A stretch of DNA of 64,000 bases from Actinomadura rudentiformis (GCF_008923185.1 NZ_WBMT01000004.1:1-64000); one strand, 5' to 3'; positions 53,436 to 62,526 are shown, numbered from the stretch's first letter. A program made the numbers and translations. The notes: generated by a model not told the origin, from the sequence alone.

Positions 53436-54404
53436 ATGTCGAAAAAGGACGGTACGGAACGGTGGGTGCTCGCTTTCGACGCGTCGTGCGGCACGTGTCG
53501 GGACATCTCCCACACTGTGAGTGAAGCCTGCGCCGGTCGGCTGGAAATCCTCCCCCTGACACACCAGGACGTGCATCAATGGCGCACGAGCGTCCTCGGT
53601 GACGACCCGGCGCACGCTCCGACCCTTCTGCGGGTCCGCGACGAGGCGCGCGACGTGCGGGCATGGACCGCACACCGCATGGCCGTCCCGCTGATGCGCC
53701 ACCTGGGTCTGCGGACGACCGTGCGCGTGCTCACCGCGCTGGGCCGCCTGCGAGCACAAGCCAGCCAGCCCAAGGCCGCCAGCGCGCAGTCGCCACGTCC
53801 GGGAATGAACCGTAAGCAGTTTCTCGGTCTGGGCGTAGCGGTCGCCGGTGGTGTACTGCTCGGGAAGACGCCCGCGTTCGCACAGGAAGGCCAGACCTCC
53901 GCCAAGGCATGGGTCACGGCCAACAGGGGCCGCCTGCCGCAGACATACCAAGCGTTCGGGGAGTACCAGATCCATTTCCGGCGCGAGATTTTCCGTGCCC
54001 TGCCGGCACCCACTCGGGCCCGCCTGTGGCGCGAACACATCAAGTACTACCGCGACACGCACAGGTCACTGACGGGTGCCCAGGACAAGGCGCTCAAGCA
54101 CGTCGAGCGCTTCATCGCCGACGACTCCGTCTTCGAGCTGACCGGCCCCGAACCGGACACCTCGGCCCTGCGCAAGACCGTCACCGACGCCTTCAATGAG
54201 ACTGAGGCGGCACTCCTGCTGGACGACCTGGGACCGAACGCCAAACTCTCCGGCCCAAAGAGTTCGGCTGCTGATTGCCACTGCAACATGACAGATGACT
54301 ATTGCGAATTTCCGTACCGATGCAAAAACTGGACGGGCTGCGCATACTCAGAAAGAGGCTGCGGTTCGTTTTGGCTTAAGCCATGTAACGGATACTGCGG
54401 GTAA
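53436..54404 (+). CDS. Fulvocin C-related bacteriocin-like precursor with thioredoxin-like N-terminus
   Basis: 322 residues. N-terminal thiol-disulfide-like region with Cys18-x-x-Cys21 (VLAFDASCGTCRDISH), residues 1-110. An internal signal-like segment NRKQFLGLGVAVAGGVLLGK ending in TPAFA (125-149). A helical region (150-275). A C-terminal cysteine-rich module of about 42 residues with eight cysteines (281, 283, 290, 296, 302, 309, 317, 321). Fulvocin C of Myxococcus is, from memory, a 45-residue peptide with eight cysteines in four disulfides, and database families named fulvocin C-related share this layout. It probably yields an exported disulfide-rich peptide. No export or immunity gene is adjacent. 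Confidence 0.72.
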   Translation: MSKKDGTERWVLAFDASCGTCRDISHTVSEACAGRLEILPLTHQDVHQWRTSVLGDDPAHAPTLLRVRDEARDVRAWTAHRMAVPLMRHLGLRTTVRVLTALGRLRAQASQPKAASAQSPRPGMNRKQFLGLGVAVAGGVLLGKTPAFAQEGQTSAKAWVTANRGRLPQTYQAFGEYQIHFRREIFRALPAPTRARLWREHIKYYRDTHRSLTGAQDKALKHVERFIADDSVFELTGPEPDTSALRKTVTDAFNETEAALLLDDLGPNAKLSGPKSSAADCHCNMTDDYCEFPYRCKNWTGCAYSERGCGSFWLKPCNGYCG

Positions 54405-54420
54405 TGGCGGCTGGGTAGGT

Positions 54421-54454
54421 GGACGGGCTGGTGGCGTGGGCCACCAGCCCGTCC
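54421..54454 (+). terminator. Hairpin terminator after the fulvocin-related gene
   Basis: GGACGGGCTGGTGG and CCACCAGCCCGTCC pair perfectly around a CGTGGG loop, 17 bp after the stop. No T-tract. Confidence 0.82.
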
Positions 54455-54505
54455 AGCCGCCGGTGACTCGTCCCGCGACGGGGCTTACATCTCAAGAACT
54501 GGAAC

Positions 54506-55315
54506 TCAGTCTACAAGTGCGCCGCCGGACAGGTTGGCTACTGTTCCGGTCATGGCTCCAGCGCGATCTGAAGCCAGGAACGCGGCCGTCTCGGCTATCT
54601 CAGAGAGTGTAGGCAGCCTTTTCAGGAGCGTTCCCTGCGCCAGGCCCCCTTCGAGGAATTCCTGGACCGACTGGCCGACCGACGCTGCGGATTGTTTGAA
54701 GAGGTCCGTGGTGTAGGAACCCGCTGCCGGCGCATCGATGACTGCGTGTGGGCGGATGTCGATGACTCGGATGTTGCTGGGTGCCAGCTCCGCGGCCAGA
54801 AGCCGAGAGAACGCCTCCTTGCCGGCCGCGCTCACGCCGTGCCCCAGGATGCCGCCTATAGCCAGTTTGGCGCCCGGCTCGGACAAATTCAGGATGACGC
54901 CGGGACGCTCGCGACCCATGTGCCGTGCCACGGCTTTGCTCGTGATGAACAGCGTCCGCAGAAAGCCATCGATCGGCCGCATGAACTCCTCCAGCGAGAG
55001 GTCCGCCAGCAAAGTCCCTTGGTCGTGCATGACGCTCACGGCGTTGAGGGCGATGTCGATGCTGCCGGCCGTCGCCGCGATCTCATCGGCGTGCTTTTCC
55101 ACCGCGGGTTGATCGAGAACGTCAACGTGCGCGGTCTCGACCGTTCCGCCTGCGGCGGCGATATCACGCGCAACGGCGTCGAGCTTCGCCTGCGTCCGTC
55201 CGACGATGAAGATCCTCGCGCCTTCCCGGGCGAATACCCGTGCGATGGCGCCGCCGATTGCGCCTCCACCTCCGTAGATCACGGCATTCCTATTCTCAAG
55301 CAGCAATCCACTCAT
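54506..55315 (-). CDS. Atypical short-chain dehydrogenase/reductase
   Basis: 269 residues. Rossmann start AVIYGGGGAIGGAIARVFAR with NADPH-type Arg (VGRTQAKLD), and VANLSGGALVD at the end. The usual catalytic Tyr-x3-Lys is missing; the matching stretch reads ILGHGVSAAGKEAFSRLLAA. Such SDRs occur as a recognisable group and may be non-catalytic or use other residues. In the same direction as the MFS gene; probably co-regulated by the HxlR repressor. Confidence 0.85.
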   Translation of the reverse strand: MSGLLLENRNAVIYGGGGAIGGAIARVFAREGARIFIVGRTQAKLDAVARDIAAAGGTVETAHVDVLDQPAVEKHADEIAATAGSIDIALNAVSVMHDQGTLLADLSLEEFMRPIDGFLRTLFITSKAVARHMGRERPGVILNLSEPGAKLAIGGILGHGVSAAGKEAFSRLLAAELAPSNIRVIDIRPHAVIDAPAAGSYTTDLFKQSAASVGQSVQEFLEGGLAQGTLLKRLPTLSEIAETAAFLASDRAGAMTGTVANLSGGALVD

Positions 55316-55365
55316 GTGTCTCTCCTTCAGGTGATTGTTCTTCTGCGGTTGGTTCTGCCGGGTGA

Positions 55366-56208
55366 TTACGCAGGTTCGGGGGTCACGTCTGCTGCCGCTG
55401 CGGGCTCTGTGGAGGGCACCATGCCCATGGCGAAAAGGCTGAAGGCCAGCAGCGCCAGCGCCACGAGCACGGCGATCGTGCCTGCGAGGTAGAGCACCAG
55501 CAGGGAGGCCACTACGCCGACGGCGCCGACGATCAGGGTGCTGATCAGCGAGCTGGAGACGCCCGTGACGTTCTCCAGGAACGGCACGATGTACGTGAGT
55601 GCCGAATACACCGCCGCGAACGCCAGGACGTTCACGACCAGTGCGGCGAGCACCCGCGGCGCGAACGCGTACTTGTCCTGATTGCCCGCGCCGCCTCCCG
55701 TACTGGGCATGGACGGGATCAGCATCAGCTTGGCGACCAGTGCAGCCACGCTGAGCACGGCGACCGCGGTGAACGAGCCGCGCCAGCCGAGCGCCTGGCC
55801 GGCTCGCGTGCCCAGCGGTACGCCCAGAGCGGTCGACACGAAGAGGCCGTGCAGCGCACCGATGACGGTAGGCATCACGACGAACGGAACGAAACTACTG
55901 GTCAGAACCGGGTCCAGGGTGCAGAGGATGACCAGGACGACCGTGCCGATCAGGATCGTCCGCTTGTTCAGCTTGATCGTCAGTGCGGTCAGGATCGGGC
56001 CCCCGATGGCCAGGCCCAACGCATATGCGGTCACCAGAACGCCGGCCGCGGGGATGGAGACCTGAAGGTCGTCGGCGATCAGGTTCAGCAAGCCGACCAC
56101 GAGCAGTTCGCCGCTGCCCAGCACGAACATTCCCAGGAACAGCGTGGCCAGAGCGAAGTTCGCCTTGCCCTGACTTGGCGCTGACGACCGAGTACTCAGC
56201 TGCATCAT
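55366..56208 (-). CDS. MFS transporter (DHA1 type) with internal deletions
   Basis: 280 residues, against about 400 for the family. The N-terminal helices (LGMFVLGSGELLVVGLLNLI, AYALGLAIGGPILTALTIKL) are normal, but LHGLFV runs straight into STALGVPLGT (near residue 124), skipping helix 4, and IVGAVGVV joins ASLLVLYLAG near 232, skipping about two helices. The frame stays open, so these are in-frame losses. Probably non-functional. ATG 56208 chosen. Confidence 0.72.
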   Translation of the reverse strand: MMQLSTRSSAPSQGKANFALATLFLGMFVLGSGELLVVGLLNLIADDLQVSIPAAGVLVTAYALGLAIGGPILTALTIKLNKRTILIGTVVLVILCTLDPVLTSSFVPFVVMPTVIGALHGLFVSTALGVPLGTRAGQALGWRGSFTAVAVLSVAALVAKLMLIPSMPSTGGGAGNQDKYAFAPRVLAALVVNVLAFAAVYSALTYIVPFLENVTGVSSSLISTLIVGAVGVVASLLVLYLAGTIAVLVALALLAFSLFAMGMVPSTEPAAAADVTPEPA

Positions 56209-56290
56209 CCTGCTCACCCTCGACGAATTCCCTGGTCGGCCGAGGGGTCGGCCGTCCGAGGCAAACAGTAGCCACAGGTGGGAGTAAATA

Positions 56291-56318
56291 ACAACTAGCT
56301 GCTGTTGTAAAAAACAAC
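56291..56318. promoter_or_regulatory. HxlR operator candidate
   Basis: ACAAC (56291-56295), GTTGT (56304-56308) and ACAAC (56314-56318): two overlapping inverted repeats, the inner one GTTGT-AAAAA-ACAAC perfect. They sit in the 155-bp divergent gap between the MFS and HxlR genes. Confidence 0.6.
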
Positions 56319-56363
56319 TGACTGCCATGGTGGTTTAGGATCACGTTGGACGAGGGGAGCGTC

Positions 56364-57062
56364 ATGCCAACCAGCCGTAGCTATCGGGATTCCTGTGGGG
56401 TCGCCCGGGCACTCGACGTCGTCGGGGAGCGATGGGCTCTGCTGGTCGTCCGCGAGCTGCTCTTGGTGCCCCAACGTTTCTCAGAGCTGCGGCGCGCTCT
56501 GCCCCACGTCAGCTCGAACTTGCTTTCAGACCGACTCCGAGAGCTCGAACACAACGGGGTGATCCGCCGTAGACCGGCACCGGCGGAAGGCCCGCGGGTC
56601 TACGAACTGACCGAATGGGGTCGGAAGCTGGAACCGATCGTGCTGGCCATGGGCGACTGGGGGGTCGACGCCCCGCAACCCCCGCCGCCGGCCGCCCTCA
56701 GCGCCACCTCCGTGCTGATCTTCCTGCGAGGTGCGGCTCGCCCCGACCCCGCGGCACCTCCAACGACGTGCCGCCTTGAGCTCGACGGTCGGGTTTGGAC
56801 GGTCCGCCTAGCGTCCGGACGCGTTCAAGTGCAGCCGGGTGAGCCTGCAACGGCAGACGTCTCGCTGCGTGCAGAGCCCAAGACGTTCAGCGCCCTGCTG
56901 GCCGATCCCGCCACACTCGCAACCGCGTGCGCCGACGGCAGCGTCGCCGTCGTGGGAGATCTGTCGGCCATCGACCGGCTGCTGCACGCGGTCACCGACC
57001 CGTGGCCCTCCGGCGACCAGACGAGCGCCTCTCCAGAAGTGGCCGGTCCCCACACCTCGTAG
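56364..57062 (+). CDS. HxlR-family regulator with C-terminal SCP2-like domain
   Basis: 232 residues from ATG 56364 (GAGGGGAG upstream). HxlR winged helix with the N-terminal Cys (SYRDSCGVARALDVVGERWA), FSELRRALPHVSSNLLSDRL; the C-terminal half (130-215) looks like an SCP2-type lipid-binding domain (FSALLADPATLATACADGSV). Divergent from MFS and SDR genes, the usual HxlR arrangement for redox or aldehyde stress. Confidence 0.88.
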   Translation: MPTSRSYRDSCGVARALDVVGERWALLVVRELLLVPQRFSELRRALPHVSSNLLSDRLRELEHNGVIRRRPAPAEGPRVYELTEWGRKLEPIVLAMGDWGVDAPQPPPPAALSATSVLIFLRGAARPDPAAPPTTCRLELDGRVWTVRLASGRVQVQPGEPATADVSLRAEPKTFSALLADPATLATACADGSVAVVGDLSAIDRLLHAVTDPWPSGDQTSASPEVAGPHTS

Positions 57063-57399
57063 CTCTCCAGTCCGGCGCAGGTGCGTACAAGCTCGGGAGA
57101 TTCGCCCAAGCGTCCGTGTTCGTCGACGACTGGGGTGACCGTCGTATTTTGCGGGCCACGGTCTTGTCGAGTTCGGGCCAGGCCTTTGGCGCGGGTGGAG
57201 ATCTTCTCGTGAAAGCCGCCGGTGACCCCGGCGGCTTTGAGCGAGTCAGGCTGGGGGTCCAGCGACCGGCGGACGGTGGAGGCGTGGGCGTGGCCGATCC
57301 GCGCGTGCCCGGCCAGCGCGGCACCCGCGTTGAGGCGAGGTCCTATGAAACACGGGTGCGGGAGGTTCTGGCGGGCCGCTGGTCATCCCGCCAGAACCA
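57063..57399. other. 337-bp gap with a faint minus-strand gene remnant
   Basis: One minus-strand frame has protein-like stretches (LNAGAALAGHARIGHAHAST, VTGGFHEKISTRAKGLA) but no start or convincing homology. I take it as an eroded gene of unknown kind. Confidence 0.35.
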
Positions 57400-57717
57400 T
57401 CATCCTGCGGCTCTCCGCGCGCCGTCGGCCTGAGTGTTCGCGCCGGCTTCGCCCGTGGTTTGGGCGGCCGGTTCGGACGGGCTGACCTGGGCCAGCAGCG
57501 CGTCGAGTGACATTTCCAGAACTCCGGCGACGGCGACGACCGTGAAGAAGGCCGGGGTGGGGATGCGGCCTCTCTCGATCTTTCGCAGCGTCTCCGGGGA
57601 GATTCCGGCCTGGAGCGCCACGTCGGTGATGCTGCGCGAACCCCTGGCCTCGCGCAGCAGGTCGCCCAGGCGCTCCCCTCGGAGGCGGTCGGCGATCGAC
57701 AACGGTTCTCGTACCAT
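57400..57717 (-). CDS. XRE-family repressor
   Basis: 105 residues. Helix-turn-helix of the XRE type (DVALQAGISPETLRKIERGR, residues 32-51), preceded by IADRLRGERLGDLLREARGS, and a short polar C-terminal tail. Its start lies 5 bp from a 28-bp palindrome shared with the divergent map gene, so it likely represses both. Confidence 0.85.
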   Translation of the reverse strand: MVREPLSIADRLRGERLGDLLREARGSRSITDVALQAGISPETLRKIERGRIPTPAFFTVVAVAGVLEMSLDALLAQVSPSEPAAQTTGEAGANTQADGARRAAG

Positions 57718-57721
57718 GAGC

Positions 57722-57749
57722 CCAATACTAATACCGGTATAGTTATTGG
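57722..57749. promoter_or_regulatory. XRE operator between repressor and map
   Basis: 28-bp interrupted palindrome with outer arms CCAATA (57722-57727) and TATTGG (57744-57749) and a perfect centre ATACCGGTAT (57731-57740). It ends 21 bp before the map start codon. Confidence 0.72.
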
Positions 57750-57769
57750 AATCCAGAAGGAGGCAGAAG

Positions 57770-58537
57770 TTGATCGAGCTCAAGACCGCCGGTGAGATCG
57801 AGACGATGCGCGAGGCCGGCCGGGTCGTCGCGGCGGTGCACGCACAGGTCCGCTCGCACGCGGCCGTCGGGGTGTCCCTGCGGGAGCTCGACGAGCTGGC
57901 CCGCCAGATCATGCACGAGGCCGGGGCCGGATCGTCCTTCCTCGGCTACCACCCGACATTCGGCGCCACTCCCTACCCTGGCGTGATCTGCACCTCGGTG
58001 AACGAGGTCATGCTGCACGGCCTGCCCACCGGCTACCGGCTCCGTGACGGCGACCTGCTGAGTGTCGACTGCGCCGCCCACATCGACGGCTGGCATGCCG
58101 ACGCCGCTATCAGCTTCTCCGTCGGACGGGCCCGCCAGCGCGACGGCGAACTGATCGCCACGGCCGAGCGCATGCTGGCCGCCGGAATCAAGCAGGCCGT
58201 GCCTGGCGCGCGGCTGGGCGACATCGGAAAGGCCATGTCCGGCATCGGCCGCGCGGCCGGTTACGGCATCCAGAACGACTTCGCCGGCCACGGGATCGGG
58301 CGAGCCATGCACGAGGACCCGTTCGTGCCCAACGAGGGCCGTCCCGGGCGCGGGCTGCGACTCCGGCCCGGCCTGGCCATCGCCATCGAGCCCAGCCTGA
58401 TGGCCGGAGGCACGGACGACTACCAGATGGCCGAGGACGGCTGGTCCCTGTGCAGCGGAGACGGCAGCCGAACGGTCCACGTCGAACACTCGGTGGCAGT
58501 CACCGACGACGGACCGGTCATCCTGACCGTCCCCTGA
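57770..58537 (+). CDS. map: Type I methionine aminopeptidase
   Basis: 255 residues from TTG 57770, 6 nt after AAGGAGG. Removes N-terminal methionine from new proteins. Ligand set: His in NEVMLHGLPTGY, Asp in LLSVDCAAHIDGWHADA (two), His in AGHGIGRAMHEDP, Glu in AIAIEPSLM and Glu in VHVEHSVAVT. The gene stands alone beside an XRE repressor rather than in the secY-adk-map operon, so it is likely an additional, regulated copy, for example an antibiotic-resistant or stress-time version. Confidence 0.9.
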   Translation: MIELKTAGEIETMREAGRVVAAVHAQVRSHAAVGVSLRELDELARQIMHEAGAGSSFLGYHPTFGATPYPGVICTSVNEVMLHGLPTGYRLRDGDLLSVDCAAHIDGWHADAAISFSVGRARQRDGELIATAERMLAAGIKQAVPGARLGDIGKAMSGIGRAAGYGIQNDFAGHGIGRAMHEDPFVPNEGRPGRGLRLRPGLAIAIEPSLMAGGTDDYQMAEDGWSLCSGDGSRTVHVEHSVAVTDDGPVILTVP

Positions 58538-58871
58538 CGTTCCATAACCTCGGTGGTAGCCCGGTTGAGAGTGTGTTCGAGGCCAAGGCCGGGCTGGGGA
58601 TGAGGACGAAGCCCGGCGTCGGGCTGGCGAGGTCGGTGACGGGCCAGTAGGAGGAGCGGTGGCCCTTCGCGCCGCGTCCGGCCGACGGCTTCTGACAGGC
58701 TCGGCTGCGGCAGCTTGCCGCCAGCGTGTCGGCGCGGAGCTTCCCTGCTCTGACCGTGCGGGCGGCCACCACGAGTTGGTCGTGGGGCGGACGACGATGC
58801 CCGACGCGCCGGCGAGCCCGCGACCGCGACCCCTGCGACTCCGTGACTCCGTGACTCCGCGATCACTGCTA
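58538..58871. other. 334-bp gap without a supported gene
   Basis: Only short, biased frames. Two TGACTCCG units next to each other (about 58840-58860) and a CACTGCTATCACTGC repeat just before the AraC stop; no clear terminator. Confidence 0.4.
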
Positions 58872-59813
58872 TCACTGCGCCAGTGCGGTGCTGCGATGCT
58901 CCTGCGGGCTGATGCCGTACACCCGCTTGAACGCCGAGCTGAGGGCGAACCCGCTGCCGTAGCCGACCTGCCGGGCGACGGCGTTCAGCGTGGCGTCGGA
59001 TTGGCGCAGCAGGTCGGCGGCCAGGGCCAGGCGCCACTCGGTCAGGTAGGTCATCGGCGGCGTGCCGACGGTGTTGCGGAAGCACTCGGCCAGCGTCGCC
59101 CGTGACACGCCGACCTCGGCGGCGACCCGCGCCAGCGTCCAGTCGTTCGCCGGGTCCTCGTGGAACAGGCGCAGCGCCTCGCCGGCCACCGGGTGGGTGT
59201 GGGCCCGGTACCAGGCCGGGGCCTCGGTCTCGGGCCGGTCGAACCACACCCGCAGCACCGAGATGAGCAGCAGGTCGAGCAGGCGGTCGAGCACGACGCC
59301 CTGGGCCGGCCCCTGTTTGGTGGCCTCTCTGGAAAGCACCGGGATGAGCGTCGAGTCCCACGTGTCTTCGGACACGACCAGCACCGGCGGCAGCACGTCG
59401 AGCAGGCGCTGGCCGACGGCGCCGACCTCCTCGTACACGCCGAGCATCAGCTGCACCGACCCCTCGGGGTTGCTGCCCCACGTGCGCACCCCCAGCGCCA
59501 TCCGCTCACGCAGGTCGACGCCCTCGGGCGTGACGCACCGCTGGCCGGGGTGCACGATGACCTGCGGCGGGGTCGCCGTGTCGTCGCTCATCACGTAGGG
59601 GTCCGGCCCGCGGACGATGGCGACGTCGCCCGGGCGCAGCCACACCGGCTCGCCGTGGTCGGGCTCGAAGCACGCTTCGCCGCTGAGCATGACGGCGAGG
59701 CACAGCGGCGACCCGTCCTGGACCCGGATCGACCATGGGGGGTCCAGCACGATGCGGAGGAGGAAGGCGCCGCTGGCCCGCGGCCCCTCGAGCAACCCTG
59801 CGAGTGCGTCCAC
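58872..59813 (-). CDS. AraC-family regulator with cupin_6 domain
   Basis: 313 residues from GTG 59813. N-terminal cupin (CLAVMLSGEACFEPDHGEPV, LRPGDVAIVRGPDPYVM) and two C-terminal helix-turn-helix units (VAAEVGVSRATLAECFRNTV; VARQVGYGSGFALSSAFKRV). Divergent from an NmrA-like gene with an 81-bp gap, a common AraC/oxidoreductase pair. Confidence 0.92.
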   Translation of the reverse strand: MDALAGLLEGPRASGAFLLRIVLDPPWSIRVQDGSPLCLAVMLSGEACFEPDHGEPVWLRPGDVAIVRGPDPYVMSDDTATPPQVIVHPGQRCVTPEGVDLRERMALGVRTWGSNPEGSVQLMLGVYEEVGAVGQRLLDVLPPVLVVSEDTWDSTLIPVLSREATKQGPAQGVVLDRLLDLLLISVLRVWFDRPETEAPAWYRAHTHPVAGEALRLFHEDPANDWTLARVAAEVGVSRATLAECFRNTVGTPPMTYLTEWRLALAADLLRQSDATLNAVARQVGYGSGFALSSAFKRVYGISPQEHRSTALAQ

Positions 59814-59894
59814 CCGCCCAGATTAGACGATCGAATATGGATTTCGGCATCTTGGCCATGGACCGTCCAGATGGTGCCGTTTCAGACTGCAGCC

Positions 59895-60728
59895 ATGACA
59901 ACAAACGAACACACGACGTTGGTCCTCGGTGGTACCGGCCGGGTCGGCCGCCGGGTGGCCCAGAGACTCATCGAGCGCAAGGTGAACGTGCGGGTCGGCT
60001 CCCGCACCGGCGAGCCGCACTTCGACTGGGAGGACCCCTCAACCTGGGCCGGCGCCGTCGTCGGCGTCAAGTCGGCCTTCCTGATGTACTACCCCGAGGT
60101 CGGGTGGCCCGGCGCCGGCGACGCCATTGCCACCGTGGCCCGGCTGGCGGTCGACGCCGGCGTCGAGCGCCTGGTCCTCCTGTCCGCCCGCAACCAGGAC
60201 GAGGCCGTCCGGTGCGAGGACGCCGTGAGGAGCCTCCCGGTCGAGTGGACCATTGTCGCCCCGGCCTCGTTCAACCAGAACTTCGACGAGGGCGTGTTCC
60301 GCGAGCCGCTGCGCCACGGCGTGCTGGCCCTGCCCGCCGGCGACAACGCCGACCCGTTCGTCGACGCCGGCGACATCGCCGACGTCGCAGTGGCGGCCCT
60401 CACCGAGGACGGCCACGCGGGCGAGCGCTACGAGCTGACGGGCCCCCGCCTGTGGACCTTCGCCGAGGGCGTCGCCGAGATCGCCCGGGCGACGGGACGC
60501 GAGCTCCGCTACGTACCGATCACACGGGAGCAGTTCGCCGACGCAATCGTTGACGACGGCGCCCCGCGCGAGCTTGCCGAGCCGCTGGCCACGCTCATCT
60601 CCGAGTTCTTCGACGGCCGGAACAGCTCGCTGGCCGACGGCGTCGAGCGTGCCCTGAACCGCAAGCCCCGCGACTTCGCGGACTGGGTAGCCGAGATCGC
60701 CCCCACCGGCGTGTGGGACGCCGCCTAG
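59895..60728 (+). CDS. NmrA-like NAD(P)-binding protein
   Basis: 277 residues. TTLVLGGTGRVGRRVAQRL dinucleotide loop; ERLVLLSARNQDEAV, then EWTIVAPASFNQNFDEGVFR and YELTGPRLWTFAEGVAEIAR, typical of atypical SDRs of the NmrA/HSCARG and quinone-reductase-like group. Probably a redox sensor or oxidoreductase induced through the adjacent AraC regulator. Confidence 0.88.
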   Translation: MTTNEHTTLVLGGTGRVGRRVAQRLIERKVNVRVGSRTGEPHFDWEDPSTWAGAVVGVKSAFLMYYPEVGWPGAGDAIATVARLAVDAGVERLVLLSARNQDEAVRCEDAVRSLPVEWTIVAPASFNQNFDEGVFREPLRHGVLALPAGDNADPFVDAGDIADVAVAALTEDGHAGERYELTGPRLWTFAEGVAEIARATGRELRYVPITREQFADAIVDDGAPRELAEPLATLISEFFDGRNSSLADGVERALNRKPRDFADWVAEIAPTGVWDAA

Positions 60729-60774
60729 TACCCCGGCCGTAGATCGTTGCTGTTGGGACGGGGAGGGAACGGGT

Positions 60775-60829
60775 GCGGCCACCGTTGAACGTCGTGAGTC
60801 GTGTGCACTGACGAAGAGACGGTGGCCGC
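60775..60829. terminator. Long-loop hairpin between convergent genes
   Basis: GCGGCCACCGT (60775-60785) and ACGGTGGCCGC (60819-60829) are perfect inverse copies, with a 33-nt loop. Lies between the NmrA-like gene and the convergent monooxygenase; it could end both, or be the scar of a small insertion. Confidence 0.45.
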
Positions 60830-60938
60830 AGGTCGCAGCACAGAACCACGCCTTCCGGAACCCGCGCGTCCCCGCACACGCGATCGACCGATCGCCGCCC
60901 CTGGAATCGGGGGAGTGCGGGGATGGCGGCGGCACGGA

Positions 60939-62411
60939 TCATGAGGCGGGGAGGACGGTGTAGTCGTTGGGGTTGAGGTGCCGGGTGCGGCGCCGGTATT
61001 CGGTCATCGAGCCCGGCCAGTTGTTGGTGTTGCGGTGTTCGGTGTCGAGGTACCAGCTGTCGCAGCCGCCGGTGTTCCACACGCTGCGTGCCAGGCGGTG
61101 CTGAGTTTCGGCGTCGAAGGCTTCCAGAGTGTTCTCGCGGACGTCCAGAGCCGCAGGTCCGGTGGCCAGGAACCTGGCGGCCTGCACGATGTAGGTGATC
61201 TGGCTTTCGAGCATGTGAACGATGGAGCCGGAGCCGACGTTGGTGTTAGGGCCGTACATCAGGAAGAAGTTGGGGAAGTTCGGCACGGTCATGCCCAGGT
61301 AGGCGCGGGCGCCGTCCTTCCACACTGTGTTCAGGTCGAGGCCGTGCCGGCCGATGACGCGCATGGGAGCGACGAAGTCCTGGGAGCGGAAGCCGGTGGC
61401 CAGGATGATCGTGTCGGTGCGGTGGCTGCGGCCGTCAGCGGTGAGCAGGGCGTCGCTGGCCACTTCGGTGACTGGCGTGGTCTGCAGGTGTACGTGAGGG
61501 AGCTGCAGTGCGGTGTAGTAGTCGCTGGAGGTCAGGATGCGTTTGCAGCCGACCTCGTAGTCGGGGGTGAGCCGTTCCCGCAGTCGGCGATCCTTGACCT
61601 GGCGGAGGGCGGCATGGCACAGCGCGCGGACGTGTGGGGACAGGATCGGCCGCCATCGCCGTGAGTTGATGAGTACGGGGTTGAGCAGCGCCTCGAACCA
61701 CACGAACACGCCAAGCCGTGACAGCTTGGACAGCAGGGGTATGCGCTGGTTGAGGCGTTTGCGCCAGGCAGGGTAGACCCGGTCGGGTTTGGGACTGATC
61801 CAGTGCGCCTCCAGCTGGAACACCGTCAGCGACGCGGTCTTCGGGGCGATGATCGGGACGAACTGGATGGCGCTGGCGCCGTTGCCGATGACCGCGACGT
61901 GCCGTCCGGTGAAGTCCAGGTCGTGGTTCCACTCGGCGGAATGGAAGGCCGGCCCTGGGAAGGCGTCAAGGCCGGGGATCGGTGGCCGGGCGGGGTTGCT
62001 CAGTTGCCCGCAGGCGGCCACGAGCAAGTGGAAGCGGTGCTGGGCACCGTCATCGGTGCGGAGCGTCCACTGGCCCGGGGCGTATCTGGCTTCCACAACC
62101 TCGGTGCCGAACCGGATGTGCGGATTGATGTCGTATTTGGCGGCGCAGTGCCGCAGGTAGGCGAGGATCTCCGGCTGTTCGGCGAAGCGTCGTGACCAGT
62201 CGTGCTTGGGTTCGAACGAGTAGGAGTACAGATGCGAGGGCGCGTCGCAGGCGGCTCCCGGATAGGTGTTGTCGCGCCAGACGCCTCCTAGATCGTCGGC
62301 CTTCTCGAAGACGGTGATGTCGGTGAACCCGGCTTGTTTGAGCCGGATCGCCAGGCCGATGCCGCTGAAGCCGCTGCCGACGATGGCGATCGACACATCC
62401 CGGCGTCTCAT
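60939..62411 (-). CDS. Flavin-containing Baeyer-Villiger-type monooxygenase
   Basis: 490 residues. FAD motif IAIVGSGFSGIGLAIRLKQA and VFEKADDLGGVWRDNTYPGA; NADPH motif VAVIGNGASAIQFVPIIAP; BVMO-type fingerprint PGPAFHSAEWNHDLDFTG (F-x-G-x3-H-x3-W); ATG motif IILATGFRSQDFV. Inserts one oxygen into ketones or oxidises heteroatoms. Downstream of, and in the same direction as, an MpaB-type oxygenase gene (115-bp gap). Substrate unknown. Confidence 0.93.
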   Translation of the reverse strand: MRRRDVSIAIVGSGFSGIGLAIRLKQAGFTDITVFEKADDLGGVWRDNTYPGAACDAPSHLYSYSFEPKHDWSRRFAEQPEILAYLRHCAAKYDINPHIRFGTEVVEARYAPGQWTLRTDDGAQHRFHLLVAACGQLSNPARPPIPGLDAFPGPAFHSAEWNHDLDFTGRHVAVIGNGASAIQFVPIIAPKTASLTVFQLEAHWISPKPDRVYPAWRKRLNQRIPLLSKLSRLGVFVWFEALLNPVLINSRRWRPILSPHVRALCHAALRQVKDRRLRERLTPDYEVGCKRILTSSDYYTALQLPHVHLQTTPVTEVASDALLTADGRSHRTDTIILATGFRSQDFVAPMRVIGRHGLDLNTVWKDGARAYLGMTVPNFPNFFLMYGPNTNVGSGSIVHMLESQITYIVQAARFLATGPAALDVRENTLEAFDAETQHRLARSVWNTGGCDSWYLDTEHRNTNNWPGSMTEYRRRTRHLNPNDYTVLPAS

Positions 62412-62526
62412 GTCGTCAACTCCCTTGAACGCTGGCTGAGGGCTGGACGGTCGTAGCAGTGGCGTCCTGTACGCGAAGCAGGAGGCCTGGCTCATTTGGG
62501 GGCAGGCAGGAGGTCTGCCGAACGGG

